DNA from: Chloroflexota bacterium
GTDB taxonomy: Bacteria > Chloroflexota > Limnocylindria > Limnocylindrales > CSP1-4
Assembly (NCBI GenBank): GCA_021777365.1
Contig: JAJYDP010000006.1
Location: forward strand, 1 to 21,189
Reading direction: 5' to 3'
Length of the DNA stretch: 21,189 nucleotides
The position numbers and the translations under genes are program-made. The notes below the pieces were generated by a model. It made no database searches, was not told where the DNA came from, and was given only the letters and a program-made list of their open reading frames with translations. Below, one piece after another: positions 1 through 8,267 of the stretch (positions are counted from its first letter, which is position 1; each line of letters opens with the position of its first letter).

Positions 1-692
<692 letters not shown>

Positions 693-696
<4 letters not shown>

Positions 697-1580
697 CGGG
701 CGCCCGCCAGGAAGCGTCGCCGGTCGCGCGCGATCAGGACGTCCACCAGCCGCGCGAGCGGGATCGTGATCACCAGGAAGACGAGCGCGGTCACGAGGTA
801 GGGCGTGAAGTTGAACGCGGCGGCCTGGTCGATCTGCGACTGTCGGAAGATCTCGACGACCCCGATGTACGAGACCAGCACCGTGTCCTTCTGCAGCCCG
901 ATGAAGTCGTTGAGGAGGGGCGGGATCACCCGGCGGACGGCCTGTGGGAGCACCACGTAGCGGAGCGCCTGCAGCTGCGTCAGGCCGAGCGAGCGTGCGG
1001 CCGCCTCCTGGCTCGGGTGGACGGACTGGATCCCGGCCCGGTACACCTCGGAGACGTACGCGGAGTAGACGAGCGTGAGCGAGATGACCGCGTAGAAGAA
1101 GGTGCTCGTCGGCACGCCGGGGATCTGGAGGGCCGGAATGCCGAACCCGAGGAGATAGATGATCAGGATGCCCGGCATCGCCCGGAAGACGTCCGCGTAG
1201 GCGGTCGCCAGCAGCCGCAGCGGGAAGAAGACGGGACCGGGCAGGCTGCGCAGGACGGCGAGGATCAGCGCCAGGACGAGGATGAAGACCTCGGAGACGC
1301 AGAAGAGCTCGACGTTGACGCCGAACGCCGGGACGATGTCCGGCACCGACTGGTTCCAGACGGTGCCGTTGAAGAACGAGCGCTGGACGTCCGGCCAGTT
1401 CGGCGCGTGCACCACGATCCAGCCCAGCGCGCCGAAGAAGACGACCGTGCTGACCAGCGCGACAAGGGTGGAGCGCAGCGCGGAGCGCTCGTAGTGGTGC
1501 GAACGATGGGGCGGCCCGCCCGCCGCCGGGGGGACCAGCTCCCCGGTGTCGAGCGGGCTCCCGGTCAGCGAGCCGCCCAC
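693..1580 (-). CDS. Polar amino-acid ABC transporter permease
   Basis: Inner-membrane permease (295 aa) of the His/Glu/Gln/Arg/opine subfamily with a BPD_transp_1 domain. Hydrophobic segments lie near residues 35-58, 90-118, 128-150, 160-180 and 262-280. The EAA loop that docks on the ATPase is readable as [23 protein letters not shown], around residues 193-215, followed by the family-typical [19 protein letters not shown]. An N-terminal hydrophilic tail of about 30 residues precedes the first helix. The start is GTG at 1580, 22 nt after the lipoprotein stop; no convincing Shine-Dalgarno is visible, so coupling to the upstream gene is likely. The stop overlaps the ATPase start by four bases. 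Position and sequence fit a single importer operon: binding protein, permease, ATPase. Only one permease is present, so it would form a homodimer. Confidence 0.94.
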
Positions 1581-1602
1581 GCCGTGCGCGTGGTGGCCCG
1601 GG

Positions 1603-2622
1603 TCACGGCTGGAGGACGGGCGCGCTCGCCTTGTCCGCGAGCCACTCCGTGGTGATCTGGTCCAGGGTCCCGTCCGCCTTGAGGGACGCGAGCGCCTGGT
1701 TGACGCAGGTCGTCAGGGGGCTTCCCTTGGCCAGCACCAGGCTGAAGTGCTCGGCGTTCGGCCCCGGGGTCACCGGGAGCTGCCCCACGATCACGCTGTT
1801 GTCGAGCTGCACGGCGGTGATGTAGAAGGCAGTCGGCAGGTCGGTCACGATGCCGTCGATCTGCCTGGCCTTGACGGCCGCGATCGCGTCGTCATTGGAC
1901 GAGTAGACCGAGACGGGGGCGGTGGGCGCGATCACGTTCTTGATCGCCGTGTAGGCCGTGGTGCCCTGCATCGCACCGAGCCGGTACTTCCTGAGATCGG
2001 TGATCGTCTTCGCCGAGGTGATCGAGTTGCTCTTCAGCGCGACGATCGACTGGGCCACGTAGTAGTACCCGTCCGACATGTCCACGGCCTGCGCGCGCTG
2101 CGGCGTGTACGACACCTGCGCGAGATAGAAGTCGAACGGCTTGCTGCCCGGCGCGTACGAGTTGTCGAACGGGACGACGGTCCAGGTCACGTCGCTCGTG
2201 CCGAATCCGAGCTTGCCGGCGACCGCGTAGGCGACGGCGCTCTCGAATCCCTGGCCGTTGGTCGGGTCGCCGAGCTTCCAGGGCGCGGGCGCGGCGCTCG
2301 CGTCGGGCTCGAAGTACGGCGGGTAGGCCGGGTTGTCCGTCCCGATGGTGAGCTTGCCGCTCGCCAGCGTCTGGACCTGGCCCTTCATGCAGCTCGGGGA
2401 GATCGCCGCGGCGGCGGGGCTCCCCGCGGTGCTGGCCGCGGGCGACGCGGGAGCTGCGCTGGCCGCCGCCGACGCCGCGGGCGCGACGCTCGCGGCGGGC
2501 ACCGAGGCCGCGGGGGCCGAAGCCGCGGGTGCGACGGTCGGAGCCTGGGTGGCGCCGGCGCCGCAGGCCGCGAGCAGCAGCGCGGCCAGCGGGACGGCCG
2601 CCAGCCTGATCCGGGTGTTCAT
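1603..2622 (-). CDS. Amino-acid ABC transporter substrate-binding lipoprotein
   Basis: Extracytoplasmic receptor (339 aa) that would capture an amino acid and deliver it to the permease encoded downstream. An N-terminal signal peptide (MNTRIRL then a hydrophobic run) ends in a lipobox LAAC with the acylated Cys at residue 20. Residues 21-73 form an Ala/Pro/Ser tether. From about residue 85 (KLTIGTDNPAYPPYF) to the end is an SBP_bac_3 (family 3) domain. The start is ATG 2622: it gives a clean signal peptide and has AGGAGG at 2633-2638, 10 nt upstream. A longer frame beginning at 2661 would put charged residues before the signal peptide and is rejected. The first gene of the importer operon, with a promoter candidate at 2693-2698. 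Mature-domain Cys78 and a second Cys near the C-terminus (LTTCVNQAL) might form a disulfide. Substrate is not determined. Confidence 0.93.
   Translation of the reverse strand: MNTRIRLAAVPLAALLLAACGAGATQAPTVAPAASAPAASVPAASVAPAASAAASAAPASPAASTAGSPAAAAISPSCMKGQVQTLASGKLTIGTDNPAYPPYFEPDASAAPAPWKLGDPTNGQGFESAVAYAVAGKLGFGTSDVTWTVVPFDNSYAPGSKPFDFYLAQVSYTPQRAQAVDMSDGYYYVAQSIVALKSNSITSAKTITDLRKYRLGAMQGTTAYTAIKNVIAPTAPVSVYSSNDDAIAAVKARQIDGIVTDLPTAFYITAVQLDNSVIVGQLPVTPGPNAEHFSLVLAKGSPLTTCVNQALASLKADGTLDQITTEWLADKASAPVLQP
2404..2562 (-). repeat. Low-complexity coding repeat (Ala/Pro/Ser lipoprotein tether)
   Basis: This stretch encodes residues 21-73 of the substrate-binding lipoprotein, built from irregular copies of units like APAAS, VPAAS and AAAS. 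It would act as a flexible spacer between the lipid anchor and the binding domain. The DNA is an imperfect GC-rich repeat that could vary in length between strains. Confidence 0.8.
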
Positions 2623-2692
2623 GGTGTGTGCGCCTCCTCTTCCCACTCGCGCGCGGGTCACCGAGCGGTCGGCGCCGCGTCCCCGGGAGGTG

Positions 2693-2698
2693 AGTGTA
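2693..2698 (-). promoter_or_regulatory. -10 hexamer TACACT of the amino-acid importer operon
   Basis: On the minus strand TACACT matches TATAAT at four of six positions. It lies about 70 nt before the ATG at 2622, so transcription would begin near 2686 and give a leader of roughly 64 nt that carries the AGGAGG site at 2633-2638. No strong -35 is seen; TTCGCC lies about 18 nt upstream. The same hexamer occurs before two other genes in the window (3760 and 9626). Confidence 0.45.
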
Positions 2699-2726
2699 GC
2701 CGAGCGGACCGACCGCGGCGAAACAC

Positions 2727-2741
2727 CCCGGACGCTCCGGG
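2727..2741 (-). terminator. Short GC hairpin after the SAM-cleaving enzyme gene
   Basis: CCCGGA-GCG-TCCGGG on the minus strand forms a perfect 6-bp stem with a 3-nt loop, 20 nt past the stop at 2761. It is followed by GTGTTTCG, a weak U-rich tail. It could terminate that gene before the importer promoter begins at 2698. The tail is poor for an intrinsic terminator, so this is tentative. Confidence 0.4.
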
Positions 2742-2760
2742 AGGAGGCGATCGCCGGGGG

Positions 2761-3747
2761 TCAGCCGCGCCGGATGGCGAGGCGATCCCCGGGTGCGAGA
2801 CCGAACGACGCGCCCGCGTCTCCCTGGTTGACGGCCAGGCAGAGCCGTCCGTACGAGTCCTCGTAGAGGAGCGGCGCCCCCGGCGACACGGACCCGAATG
2901 TGGTCTGCCACCCGAACGAGAGCCGCCCCACCCGCGCAGCGGCATGCCCGCCGGCGTGGCCCGGTCCGGCGGGCTCCCCGGCGGCGTGAGGGCCGCCGTC
3001 GCCCGGTGAGGCGGATCCCGTGCCCGCGTCCCGGCGTTCGATGCCCGCGAGCAGCGGGTCTCCGGGTGCCAGCGTTCCCAGCGCCGCCTCCAGGTCCGCG
3101 CGCTCCCCGGCCAGCTTGACGTTGCCGAAGGTGTCGATGTATGTGACCCCGGTCTCCAGGGCGTCCGGGCGCACCTCCGCGCGCGGGAGCTCGAGCCGGA
3201 CCAGGTCGGCCGGGTCGACGGCGCGCCCGAACTCCTCCAGCGGCACCCCCAGCGCGAGGTGCGCGCCGGCCGGCGCGAAGATGTCCCGGCCGTGGAACGA
3301 GGCGCTGACCTCGGGCAGCCGGTACGCGGGGTTCTCCAGCGCGCGGGCCGCGACGATCCCGCCGAGCCGCTCCGCGACGGGGACCAGCAGGCCGTTGTCG
3401 GGCCCCACCAGCAGGTCGCCTCGCGCAACCCTGATCCCGACCGGCAGGCGGGGCGTCCCGACGCCGGGATCGACGACCGCGACGTGCACCCCCACCGGCA
3501 GGTACGGCAGCACGCACCACAGGAGCTGCGCACCGTCGGCGATGGAGTACTTGGCGATCTCGTGGCTGACGTCCAGGAGGCGGACATCGGGTGCGATGGA
3601 GAGGACGACGCCGCGGCAGATCGCCGGGGAGGGGTCGCGATCGCCGAAATCCGTGGTGAGGCTGACCAGCGGCGAGGACGGGCGGGCCCCCGCCTGCGCG
3701 GCGGGCGTCAGGACCGGGCGGGTGAAGGTCGTGGGCATGAGGTCCAT
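2761..3747 (-). CDS. S-adenosyl-L-methionine hydroxide adenosyltransferase family protein (SAM_HAT, formerly DUF62)
   Basis: Members of this family (chlorinase/fluorinase superfamily) cleave S-adenosyl-L-methionine with hydroxide to adenosine and methionine. The 328-aa product shows the family motifs in order: TTDFGDRD (residues 31-38), DPGVGTPRLPVG, VGPDNGLL, FHGRDIFAPAGAHLALG and IDTFGNVKL, followed by the C-terminal beta-barrel half ending FGLAPGDRLAIRRG. Between the halves, around residues 243-276, is a Gly/Ala/Pro/His-rich segment (AGTGSASPGDGG and on) that typical members lack or keep short. The start could be ATG 3747 or the in-frame ATG 3738. I prefer 3747 because a -10-like TACGGT sits 8 nt before it and neither ATG has a Shine-Dalgarno. 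It is divergent from the membrane-protein gene at 3772. Family assignment is firm; its physiological role is generally unclear. Confidence 0.9.
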   Translation of the reverse strand: MDLMPTTFTRPVLTPAAQAGARPSSPLVSLTTDFGDRDPSPAICRGVVLSIAPDVRLLDVSHEIAKYSIADGAQLLWCVLPYLPVGVHVAVVDPGVGTPRLPVGIRVARGDLLVGPDNGLLVPVAERLGGIVAARALENPAYRLPEVSASFHGRDIFAPAGAHLALGVPLEEFGRAVDPADLVRLELPRAEVRPDALETGVTYIDTFGNVKLAGERADLEAALGTLAPGDPLLAGIERRDAGTGSASPGDGGPHAAGEPAGPGHAGGHAAARVGRLSFGWQTTFGSVSPGAPLLYEDSYGRLCLAVNQGDAGASFGLAPGDRLAIRRG

Positions 3748-3755
3748 GCTAGCCG

Positions 3756-3765
3756 ACCGTACACT
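3756..3765. promoter_or_regulatory. Overlapping divergent -10 elements
   Basis: Only 24 nt separate the start codons at 3747 (minus) and 3772 (plus). On the plus strand TACACT (3760-3765) is followed by exactly 6 nt and then GTG 3772. On the minus strand TACGGT (3761-3756) is followed by 8 nt and then ATG 3747. The two hexamers share the central bases, so the genes would compete for polymerase, and the transcripts would have no or almost no 5' leader. Confidence 0.5.
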
Positions 3766-3771
3766 GGCGCC

Positions 3772-5031
3772 GTGCGTGTGCGCTCCCTTCGACTCCGTCT
3801 CCTCGCGGCCGTCGCCGCCCTCGCGTGGGGCGCGGCGGCGGTTGCCGTCCTCGTCGCGTACCGGCCGGGCGACCCGGTGGCGCCCCTGGTGGCCGCGACG
3901 CCGATCGTGGGCGTGCTCGCGTCCCTGGCCGCGCTGGCATGGCCGCCGCTGGTCAGGAGCCACCGGGCCTCGGCCCTCGTCATGTGGGTGGAGATCCTCG
4001 GGCTGCTGCTGCTCCTCCCCTCCGCGGCGAACCTGGTCTCCGCGCTCCGGGGGCGGACCGGCCTTCCCTTCCTGCCCTCGGCGGAGGACGCGTACGGCTG
4101 GTTCCTCGCACTGGCCGCCGCCTCGCTCTTCGCCGGGCTCGGCGCCTCGCGGCGCCTGCTCGGCGCGACGTCGATGCGCGCGCCGCGCGCGGCCCTGGCC
4201 GCCCTGATCGCCGTGGCGCTGCTGGCCCTCGGGTCCGGCGTCTCGGGCGTGGCGATGCTCGGCACGGAACTGGCGTACACCTCCGCCGCCCGCGTAGCGC
4301 CGCTTGCCTCGGCCGAACAGCCGGTACCCCCGTCGTGCTCGCAGCTGCCCGATGTGGCCGACACCGCCGGCGTCTCGATCGAGGCGGAGGCCCGCGCCGG
4401 AAGCCAGGTCATCGGAAGCGTCTCCCTGGCCGGGACGCGTGCCGGCACGGATGAGCGCTGGAGCGCGACGCTGACCGGCTGGCCGGTCGACACCGGGCGC
4501 GAGCCGTCCTCGCTGGGCTACGTGCGGGTGGGCTCATCCGCGTGGCTGCGCTCCGGGACCGCCCCGTGGAGCAGCGTGCCGGTCGACGAGACGATCATCC
4601 CCTACGTCGAGGTGGGTGCCACGCCGGCGCCGGTCATCGTGCAGGATCGGGAGACGCTCGACTCGGAGGTGCTCCGGGTCGCGCTCGCGAGCCCGGCACG
4701 CCTGGCCGCCGAGGACGTGGGCCTGGAGCTCGTGGACGGCGTCCGCGCGCGGCACTGCCGCCTGCTGGCGGGCGGGTCGATCGCCCTCCAGGCGTTCCGG
4801 CCGCTGCGATGGCTCCTCGGCGAGGCGCCGCTCTCGGACCGGAGCAGCATCGCCGACTGGCGCGGCAGCCTGGACTGGTGGATCCTCCCGGGCGGTCGGC
4901 TGGCGGTCGCCTCCGTCTCGGTGGAGGGGCTGAACCCGGGCTGGCCCGGCGGGCTGCAGACGACGCTGCAGGCGACCCTCACCTCCAAGCCGCTCCCGGC
5001 GGCGCCATCCATCACCGCGCCTGCACCATGA
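3772..5031 (+). CDS. Unknown multi-pass membrane protein with C-terminal extracytoplasmic domain
   Basis: I do not recognise this 419-aa protein. After a basic N-terminus (MRVRSLRLR) there are about five hydrophobic helices near residues 8-29, 37-59, 68-90, 107-126 and 139-163. A soluble domain of about 255 residues follows (165-419). With five helices and an inside N-terminus this domain would lie outside the cytoplasm; it has two Cys (PSCSQL near 183 and RHCRLL near 328) that might pair. A stretch reading YVRVGSSAWLRSG..PWSSVPV recalls the beta-sheet lipid-binding lipoproteins of the LppX/LprAFG type, but only weakly. The start GTG 3772 is chosen because TACACT lies 6 nt upstream and upstream in-frame sequence is antisense to the neighbouring gene. 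It ends 16 nt before the WYL regulator and probably shares its transcript, so that regulator may control it. Confidence 0.8.
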   Translation: MRVRSLRLRLLAAVAALAWGAAAVAVLVAYRPGDPVAPLVAATPIVGVLASLAALAWPPLVRSHRASALVMWVEILGLLLLLPSAANLVSALRGRTGLPFLPSAEDAYGWFLALAAASLFAGLGASRRLLGATSMRAPRAALAALIAVALLALGSGVSGVAMLGTELAYTSAARVAPLASAEQPVPPSCSQLPDVADTAGVSIEAEARAGSQVIGSVSLAGTRAGTDERWSATLTGWPVDTGREPSSLGYVRVGSSAWLRSGTAPWSSVPVDETIIPYVEVGATPAPVIVQDRETLDSEVLRVALASPARLAAEDVGLELVDGVRARHCRLLAGGSIALQAFRPLRWLLGEAPLSDRSSIADWRGSLDWWILPGGRLAVASVSVEGLNPGWPGGLQTTLQATLTSKPLPAAPSITAPAP

Positions 5032-5047
5032 CCGGCGGAGGTGTCAA

Positions 5048-6058
5048 ATGACGCTGGAGCGCGCGGACCGCGCCGGACTGAAGTGGGATCGTGCGGCCCG
5101 CTACCTGAAGATCGCGCGGGTGCTGCACCAGCACCGCGACGGGATCGCCGCGGGCGCCATCGCCGACCTGGTGGGCGTCTCCCGGCGGACCGTGTACCGG
5201 GACCTCGCCGCGATGGAACGCGACGCGGGGCTCCCCATCTGGCAGGACGGTGGCCGGTTCGGCCTGGAGGAGGACGCGTTCCTGCCGCCGCTCGACCTCA
5301 CGCTGCACGAGGCGATGACGCTCTACCTCGCCGCACGCGTCCTGGCCAAGACCAGCGACGAGTACGACAGCGAGCTGATCGGCGCCTTCGTCAAGCTCGC
5401 CGCGGTGCTGCCCGGGATCCTCGCCGAGCACGTGCAGGCGACCGCCGACCTGGTCGCCGCACGGCCGGCCGACGCGCGATTCACTCGGGTCTTCCGCACC
5501 CTGACGGAGGCCTGGGCCCGCGGGCGCGTGGTCCTGATCGAGTACGACGCGGGGGCGTACGACCCGTCGCGCGGCGTGCGCCGGGCCCGGGTCCGGCCGT
5601 ACGCCATCGAGCCGTCCGCCCTGACGCACGCGCTCTACCTGATCGGGCTGGACGAGGAGCGCGGCGGGCGACGCACCTTCAAGGTGGAGCGGATCGTCGA
5701 CGCGTCGCTGACGCCGGACACGTTCGACCCCCGGGAGGGCGGCGGCGCGGCGGCGGACCTGGCACGCGGCTGGGACGTGATCAGCGACCAGCCGCTGGAG
5801 AGCGTCGCGATCCGGTTCGCCCCCGCGGTCGCGCGGCGCGTCGCCGAGACGCGCTGGCACGCCAGCCAGCAGCTGGAACCGCAGCCCGACGGCTCCCTGG
5901 TCTGGCGCGGACGGGTGGCGGGGCTGCACGAGATCCAGGTGTGGGTCCTGGGCTGGGGCGCCGATGCGGAGGTCCTGGAGCCGGCGGAGCTGCGGGCGCG
6001 CGTGGCGGAGCAGGTCCGCCTGGCGGCGGCGACGTACGCCGCCGGTCGCCCGCGCTAG
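5048..6058 (+). CDS. WYL-domain transcriptional regulator (HTH + WYL + WCX)
   Basis: DNA-binding regulator of 336 aa. A DeoR/HTH_11-like winged helix is at about residues 17-65 (ARYLKIARVLHQHRDGIAAGAIADLVGVSRRTVYRDLAAME), with the recognition helix near SRRTVYRDL. A WYL domain spans about 150-225 (GRVVLIEYDA...RVRPYAIEPSALTHALYLIGLDE...FKVERI). The Trp of the eponymous WYL is replaced by Leu (ALYLIG), which is common. A WCX-like C-terminal part follows (VAIRFAPAVARRVAETRWH...VWVLGWGADAEVLEP). The start ATG 5048 has GGAGG at 5037-5041, 6 nt upstream. WYL domains often sense nucleic acid or other small ligands; the ligand here is unknown. Gap to the membrane-protein gene is 16 nt. Its TAG stop overlaps the stop of the convergent SRPBCC gene in the palindrome CTAG (6055-6058). 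Confidence 0.93.
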   Translation: MTLERADRAGLKWDRAARYLKIARVLHQHRDGIAAGAIADLVGVSRRTVYRDLAAMERDAGLPIWQDGGRFGLEEDAFLPPLDLTLHEAMTLYLAARVLAKTSDEYDSELIGAFVKLAAVLPGILAEHVQATADLVAARPADARFTRVFRTLTEAWARGRVVLIEYDAGAYDPSRGVRRARVRPYAIEPSALTHALYLIGLDEERGGRRTFKVERIVDASLTPDTFDPREGGGAAADLARGWDVISDQPLESVAIRFAPAVARRVAETRWHASQQLEPQPDGSLVWRGRVAGLHEIQVWVLGWGADAEVLEPAELRARVAEQVRLAAATYAAGRPR

Positions 6059-6486
6059 GAGCGGTCTCCCGCCGGGACCGGGTGCGAGCCCTCCGCCGCC
6101 GCGCGGAGGAGGCGGGGGAACCAGTGGCGCCAGAGCGCCTCGTGCAGCTCGTGCCGGCGGCCGCCCGGCAGTCCCACGTGCCGCAACGTCACGTGCGTGA
6201 GCCCGCCGTGATCGATCGCGTCGAGCGCGACGACGCTGGGCCGCCCGAGCGGGTCGCCTTCCCAGTCGAGCGTGAACGAGACGTGCTGGGGCGGGTCGAC
6301 GGCCAGCACCGTGCCCACCGCGGTGGCGTCAGCCATGCGGAGGCGCACCGCGGCGCCGACGGTGGCCTGGAACTCGGCACCGTCGAGCCAGCGGGCCAGC
6401 CCCTCGGCGCTGGAGAGGAGCGGCCAGACCGCCTCCCTCGGCGCGTGCACCTCGCCCTGCATCTCGACGGCGTACCGGTGGTCCAT
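6055..6486 (-). CDS. SRPBCC-superfamily protein (START/Bet v1-like, polyketide cyclase or AHSA1 type)
   Basis: A 143-aa single-domain protein with the helix-grip pattern of small ligand-binding SRPBCC proteins. It begins MDHRYAVEMQGEVHAPREAVWPLLSSAEGLARWLDG (strand 1 then the V/A-W-PLL-LARWL helix), continues with paired beta strands (VRLRMADATAVGTVLAVDPPQHVSFTLDW), and ends in a long helix (HELHEALWRHWFPRLLRAAAEG). No catalytic residue can be assigned, so the biochemical role is open. The start ATG 6486 is preferred over GTG 6492 because TATCCT lies exactly 6 nt before the ATG and no Shine-Dalgarno is present. It is convergent with the WYL gene, sharing four bases, and lies 27 nt downstream of pntB on the same strand, apparently with its own promoter. 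Confidence 0.85.
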   Translation of the reverse strand: MDHRYAVEMQGEVHAPREAVWPLLSSAEGLARWLDGAEFQATVGAAVRLRMADATAVGTVLAVDPPQHVSFTLDWEGDPLGRPSVVALDAIDHGGLTHVTLRHVGLPGGRRHELHEALWRHWFPRLLRAAAEGSHPVPAGDRS

Positions 6487-6492
6487 CGCCAC

Positions 6493-6498
6493 AGGATA
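6493..6498 (-). promoter_or_regulatory. -10 hexamer TATCCT placed for a leaderless start
   Basis: TATCCT on the minus strand ends 6 nt before the ATG of the SRPBCC gene (6486), so transcription would start at or beside the first codon. Just upstream is a small hairpin GTCGC-TCAC-GCGAC (6499-6512) between this gene and the pntB stop, which may mark the end of the pnt transcript. No -35 is evident. Confidence 0.5.
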
Positions 6499-6513
6499 GT
6501 CGCGTGAGCGACG

Positions 6514-7941
6514 CTAGAGGGCCTTGACCGCGGAGATGAGCTGCGTCAGGACGTCCTTGGCGTCGCCGAAGAGCATCCCCGTCTTGGGGTCCGTGTAGAG
6601 CAGGTTGTCGATCCCCGCGTAGCCCGGCCGCATGGAGCGCTTGACCACGATGATGTTCGCGGCCTTGTCCACGTCCAGGATCGGCATCCCGTAGATCGGG
6701 CTCGAGGGATCGGACCGCGCCGCGGGGTTCGTGACGTCGTTGGCGCCCAGGACGAGGGCCACGTCCGCCCGCTGGAACTCGGGGTTGATGTCCTCCATCT
6801 CCCAGAGCTGCGGGTACGGCACGTTGGCCTCGGCGAGCAGGACGTTCATGTGGCCCGGCATGCGACCGGCGACGGGGTGGATGGCGTACTTGACGTCGAC
6901 GCCACGCTCCTCCAGGAGCGCGGCCAGCTCCGCCGTGGCGTGCTGCGCCTGCGCCACGGCCAGCCCGTAGCCCGGCACCACGATCACGTGCTGGGCGTAG
7001 GTGAGCTGGATCGCCGCGTCGTCGACGGTCAGCTCGCGCACCGACCCACCGCCGGTCGCGCCGCCGGCCGCCGCGACCGCCCCGGAATCGCCCGTCCCGA
7101 AGCCGCCCACGATGATGTTCAGGATCGAGCGGTTCATCGCGTCGGCCATCAGCTTGGTGAGGATCCCGCCCGATGCGCCCACCAGGGCACCGGCGATGAT
7201 GAGCACGGGATCGTCGATGACGAACCCGGCCATCGCGACCGCCGTGCCGGTGAACGCGTTGAGCAGGGAGATCACCACCGGCATGTCGGCGCCGCCGATC
7301 GGCAGCACCATCGTGACGCCGAAGACCAGGGCGACCGCGAGCAGCGCGACCAGCACCAGGACGACCTGGCCGACGAAGATCAGGTAGACCGCGGCCACCA
7401 CCGCGATGATCGCCAGCACCACGTTGATGGCCTGGCCCGCGGGCAGCTTGACCGGCGTGCCGGTCACGATCCCCTGCAGCTTGCCGGCGGCGATCAGCGA
7501 GCCGGTGAAGGTGACCGAGCCGATCACCACGTCCAGCACGGTCGCCACCACCTCGGCCGTGCCGAGCGTGTGGGGACCGATCCCCGCGGCCCGGACGAAC
7601 TCGTCGATCGCGACCAGCGCCGCCGCGCCGCCGCCCATCGCGTTGAAGATGCTGACGAGCTGCGGCATCGCCGTCATCTTCACGGTGCGCGCGGTGTACG
7701 CGCCGGCACCGCCGCCCACCACCAGGCCGACCACGATGATCGGCCAGATGAGGGTCCCCGTGGTGCTGACGTCACCCGCGGCGATCAGCAGGATGGTCCC
7801 GAGCACGGCGGCCGCCATGCCCACCGCCGAGAGCTGGTTGCCGCGCCGCGCCGTGGCGGGCGAGTTCATGAGGTGCAGGCCCATCACGAAGCAGGCCGCG
7901 GCGATGATGTAGACGAGCCGGATGAAGGTGTCGAGCGACAT
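6514..7941 (-). CDS. pntB: NAD(P) transhydrogenase subunit beta
   Basis: The beta subunit (475 aa) of proton-translocating transhydrogenase, which uses the proton gradient to transfer hydride from NADH to NADP+ and so supplies NADPH. The N-terminal half (about residues 1-275) is the membrane domain with about nine hydrophobic segments. The C-terminal third is the NADP(H)-binding domain III: VVPGYGLAVAQAQHA, HPVAGRMPGHMNVLLAEA, VALVLGANDVTNPAA, PIYGMPILDVDKA, KRSMRPGYAGIDN and KTGMLFGDAK are all readable. A linker rich in Gly/Ala (about 292-306, GAVAAAGGATGGG) joins them. The start ATG 7941 lies 5 nt after the pntAb stop, and MSLDTFIRLVYI is the usual beginning. Length and motifs are complete. 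Confidence 0.97.
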   Translation of the reverse strand: MSLDTFIRLVYIIAAACFVMGLHLMNSPATARRGNQLSAVGMAAAVLGTILLIAAGDVSTTGTLIWPIIVVGLVVGGGAGAYTARTVKMTAMPQLVSIFNAMGGGAAALVAIDEFVRAAGIGPHTLGTAEVVATVLDVVIGSVTFTGSLIAAGKLQGIVTGTPVKLPAGQAINVVLAIIAVVAAVYLIFVGQVVLVLVALLAVALVFGVTMVLPIGGADMPVVISLLNAFTGTAVAMAGFVIDDPVLIIAGALVGASGGILTKLMADAMNRSILNIIVGGFGTGDSGAVAAAGGATGGGSVRELTVDDAAIQLTYAQHVIVVPGYGLAVAQAQHATAELAALLEERGVDVKYAIHPVAGRMPGHMNVLLAEANVPYPQLWEMEDINPEFQRADVALVLGANDVTNPAARSDPSSPIYGMPILDVDKAANIIVVKRSMRPGYAGIDNLLYTDPKTGMLFGDAKDVLTQLISAVKAL

Positions 7942-7946
7942 GGCGG

Positions 7947-8267
7947 TCAGGCCTCGGGCTTCGGTGCGCCCCTGGGGGCCGCGGGCCGCTTCTTGAACAT
8001 CTCGAGCATCCGGTCGGTGACCAGGTACCCGCCCACCACGTTCATGGCGGCGAAGGCCACCGCCAGCACGCTGAGGAAGATGCTCAGCGGGTTGTCGGCG
8101 ATGGCCGCGATCAGCATGGCGCCCACCAGGACGATCCCGTGGATCGAGTTGGCCCCGGACATGAGGGGCGTGTGGAGCGTGGCCGGCACCTTGCTGATGA
8201 CCTCGAAGCCCACCAGGATGGCGAGCACGAAGATCGTGAGCGAGGAGATGAGCTGGTCGACGCTCAT
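7947..8267 (-). CDS. pntAb: NAD(P) transhydrogenase subunit alpha 2 (membrane part, PntAb)
   Basis: Small membrane subunit (106 aa) corresponding to the C-terminal membrane region of the fused E. coli PntA. Three hydrophobic segments are visible (about 6-24, 43-60 and 63-85) with the family pattern ISKVPATLHTPLMSGANSIHGIVLVG and a tail ending MLEMFKKRP, then an Ala/Pro-rich end. Its ATG at 8267 overlaps the pntAa stop as ATGA, so translation is coupled. The separate gene shows that this is the three-gene form known from Rhodospirillum and many high-GC bacteria. Confidence 0.96.
   Translation of the reverse strand: MSVDQLISSLTIFVLAILVGFEVISKVPATLHTPLMSGANSIHGIVLVGAMLIAAIADNPLSIFLSVLAVAFAAMNVVGGYLVTDRMLEMFKKRPAAPRGAPKPEA

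Noticed and set aside
2404..2562. Repeats resembling a CRISPR or minisatellite array
   Set aside because: Irregular codon-level repeats that encode an Ala/Pro/Ser tether; no spacer structure.
1546..3009. Long open frame on the plus strand opposite the importer and SAM-cleaving genes
   Set aside because: Arg/Gly/Ala-rich translation without domains, antisense to well-supported genes; a usual effect of GC-rich DNA with few stops.
6499..6512. Hairpin GTCGC-GTGA-GCGAC as a pntB terminator or RNA element
   Set aside because: Only five base pairs and no T-tract; mentioned with the nearby promoter but not called separately.
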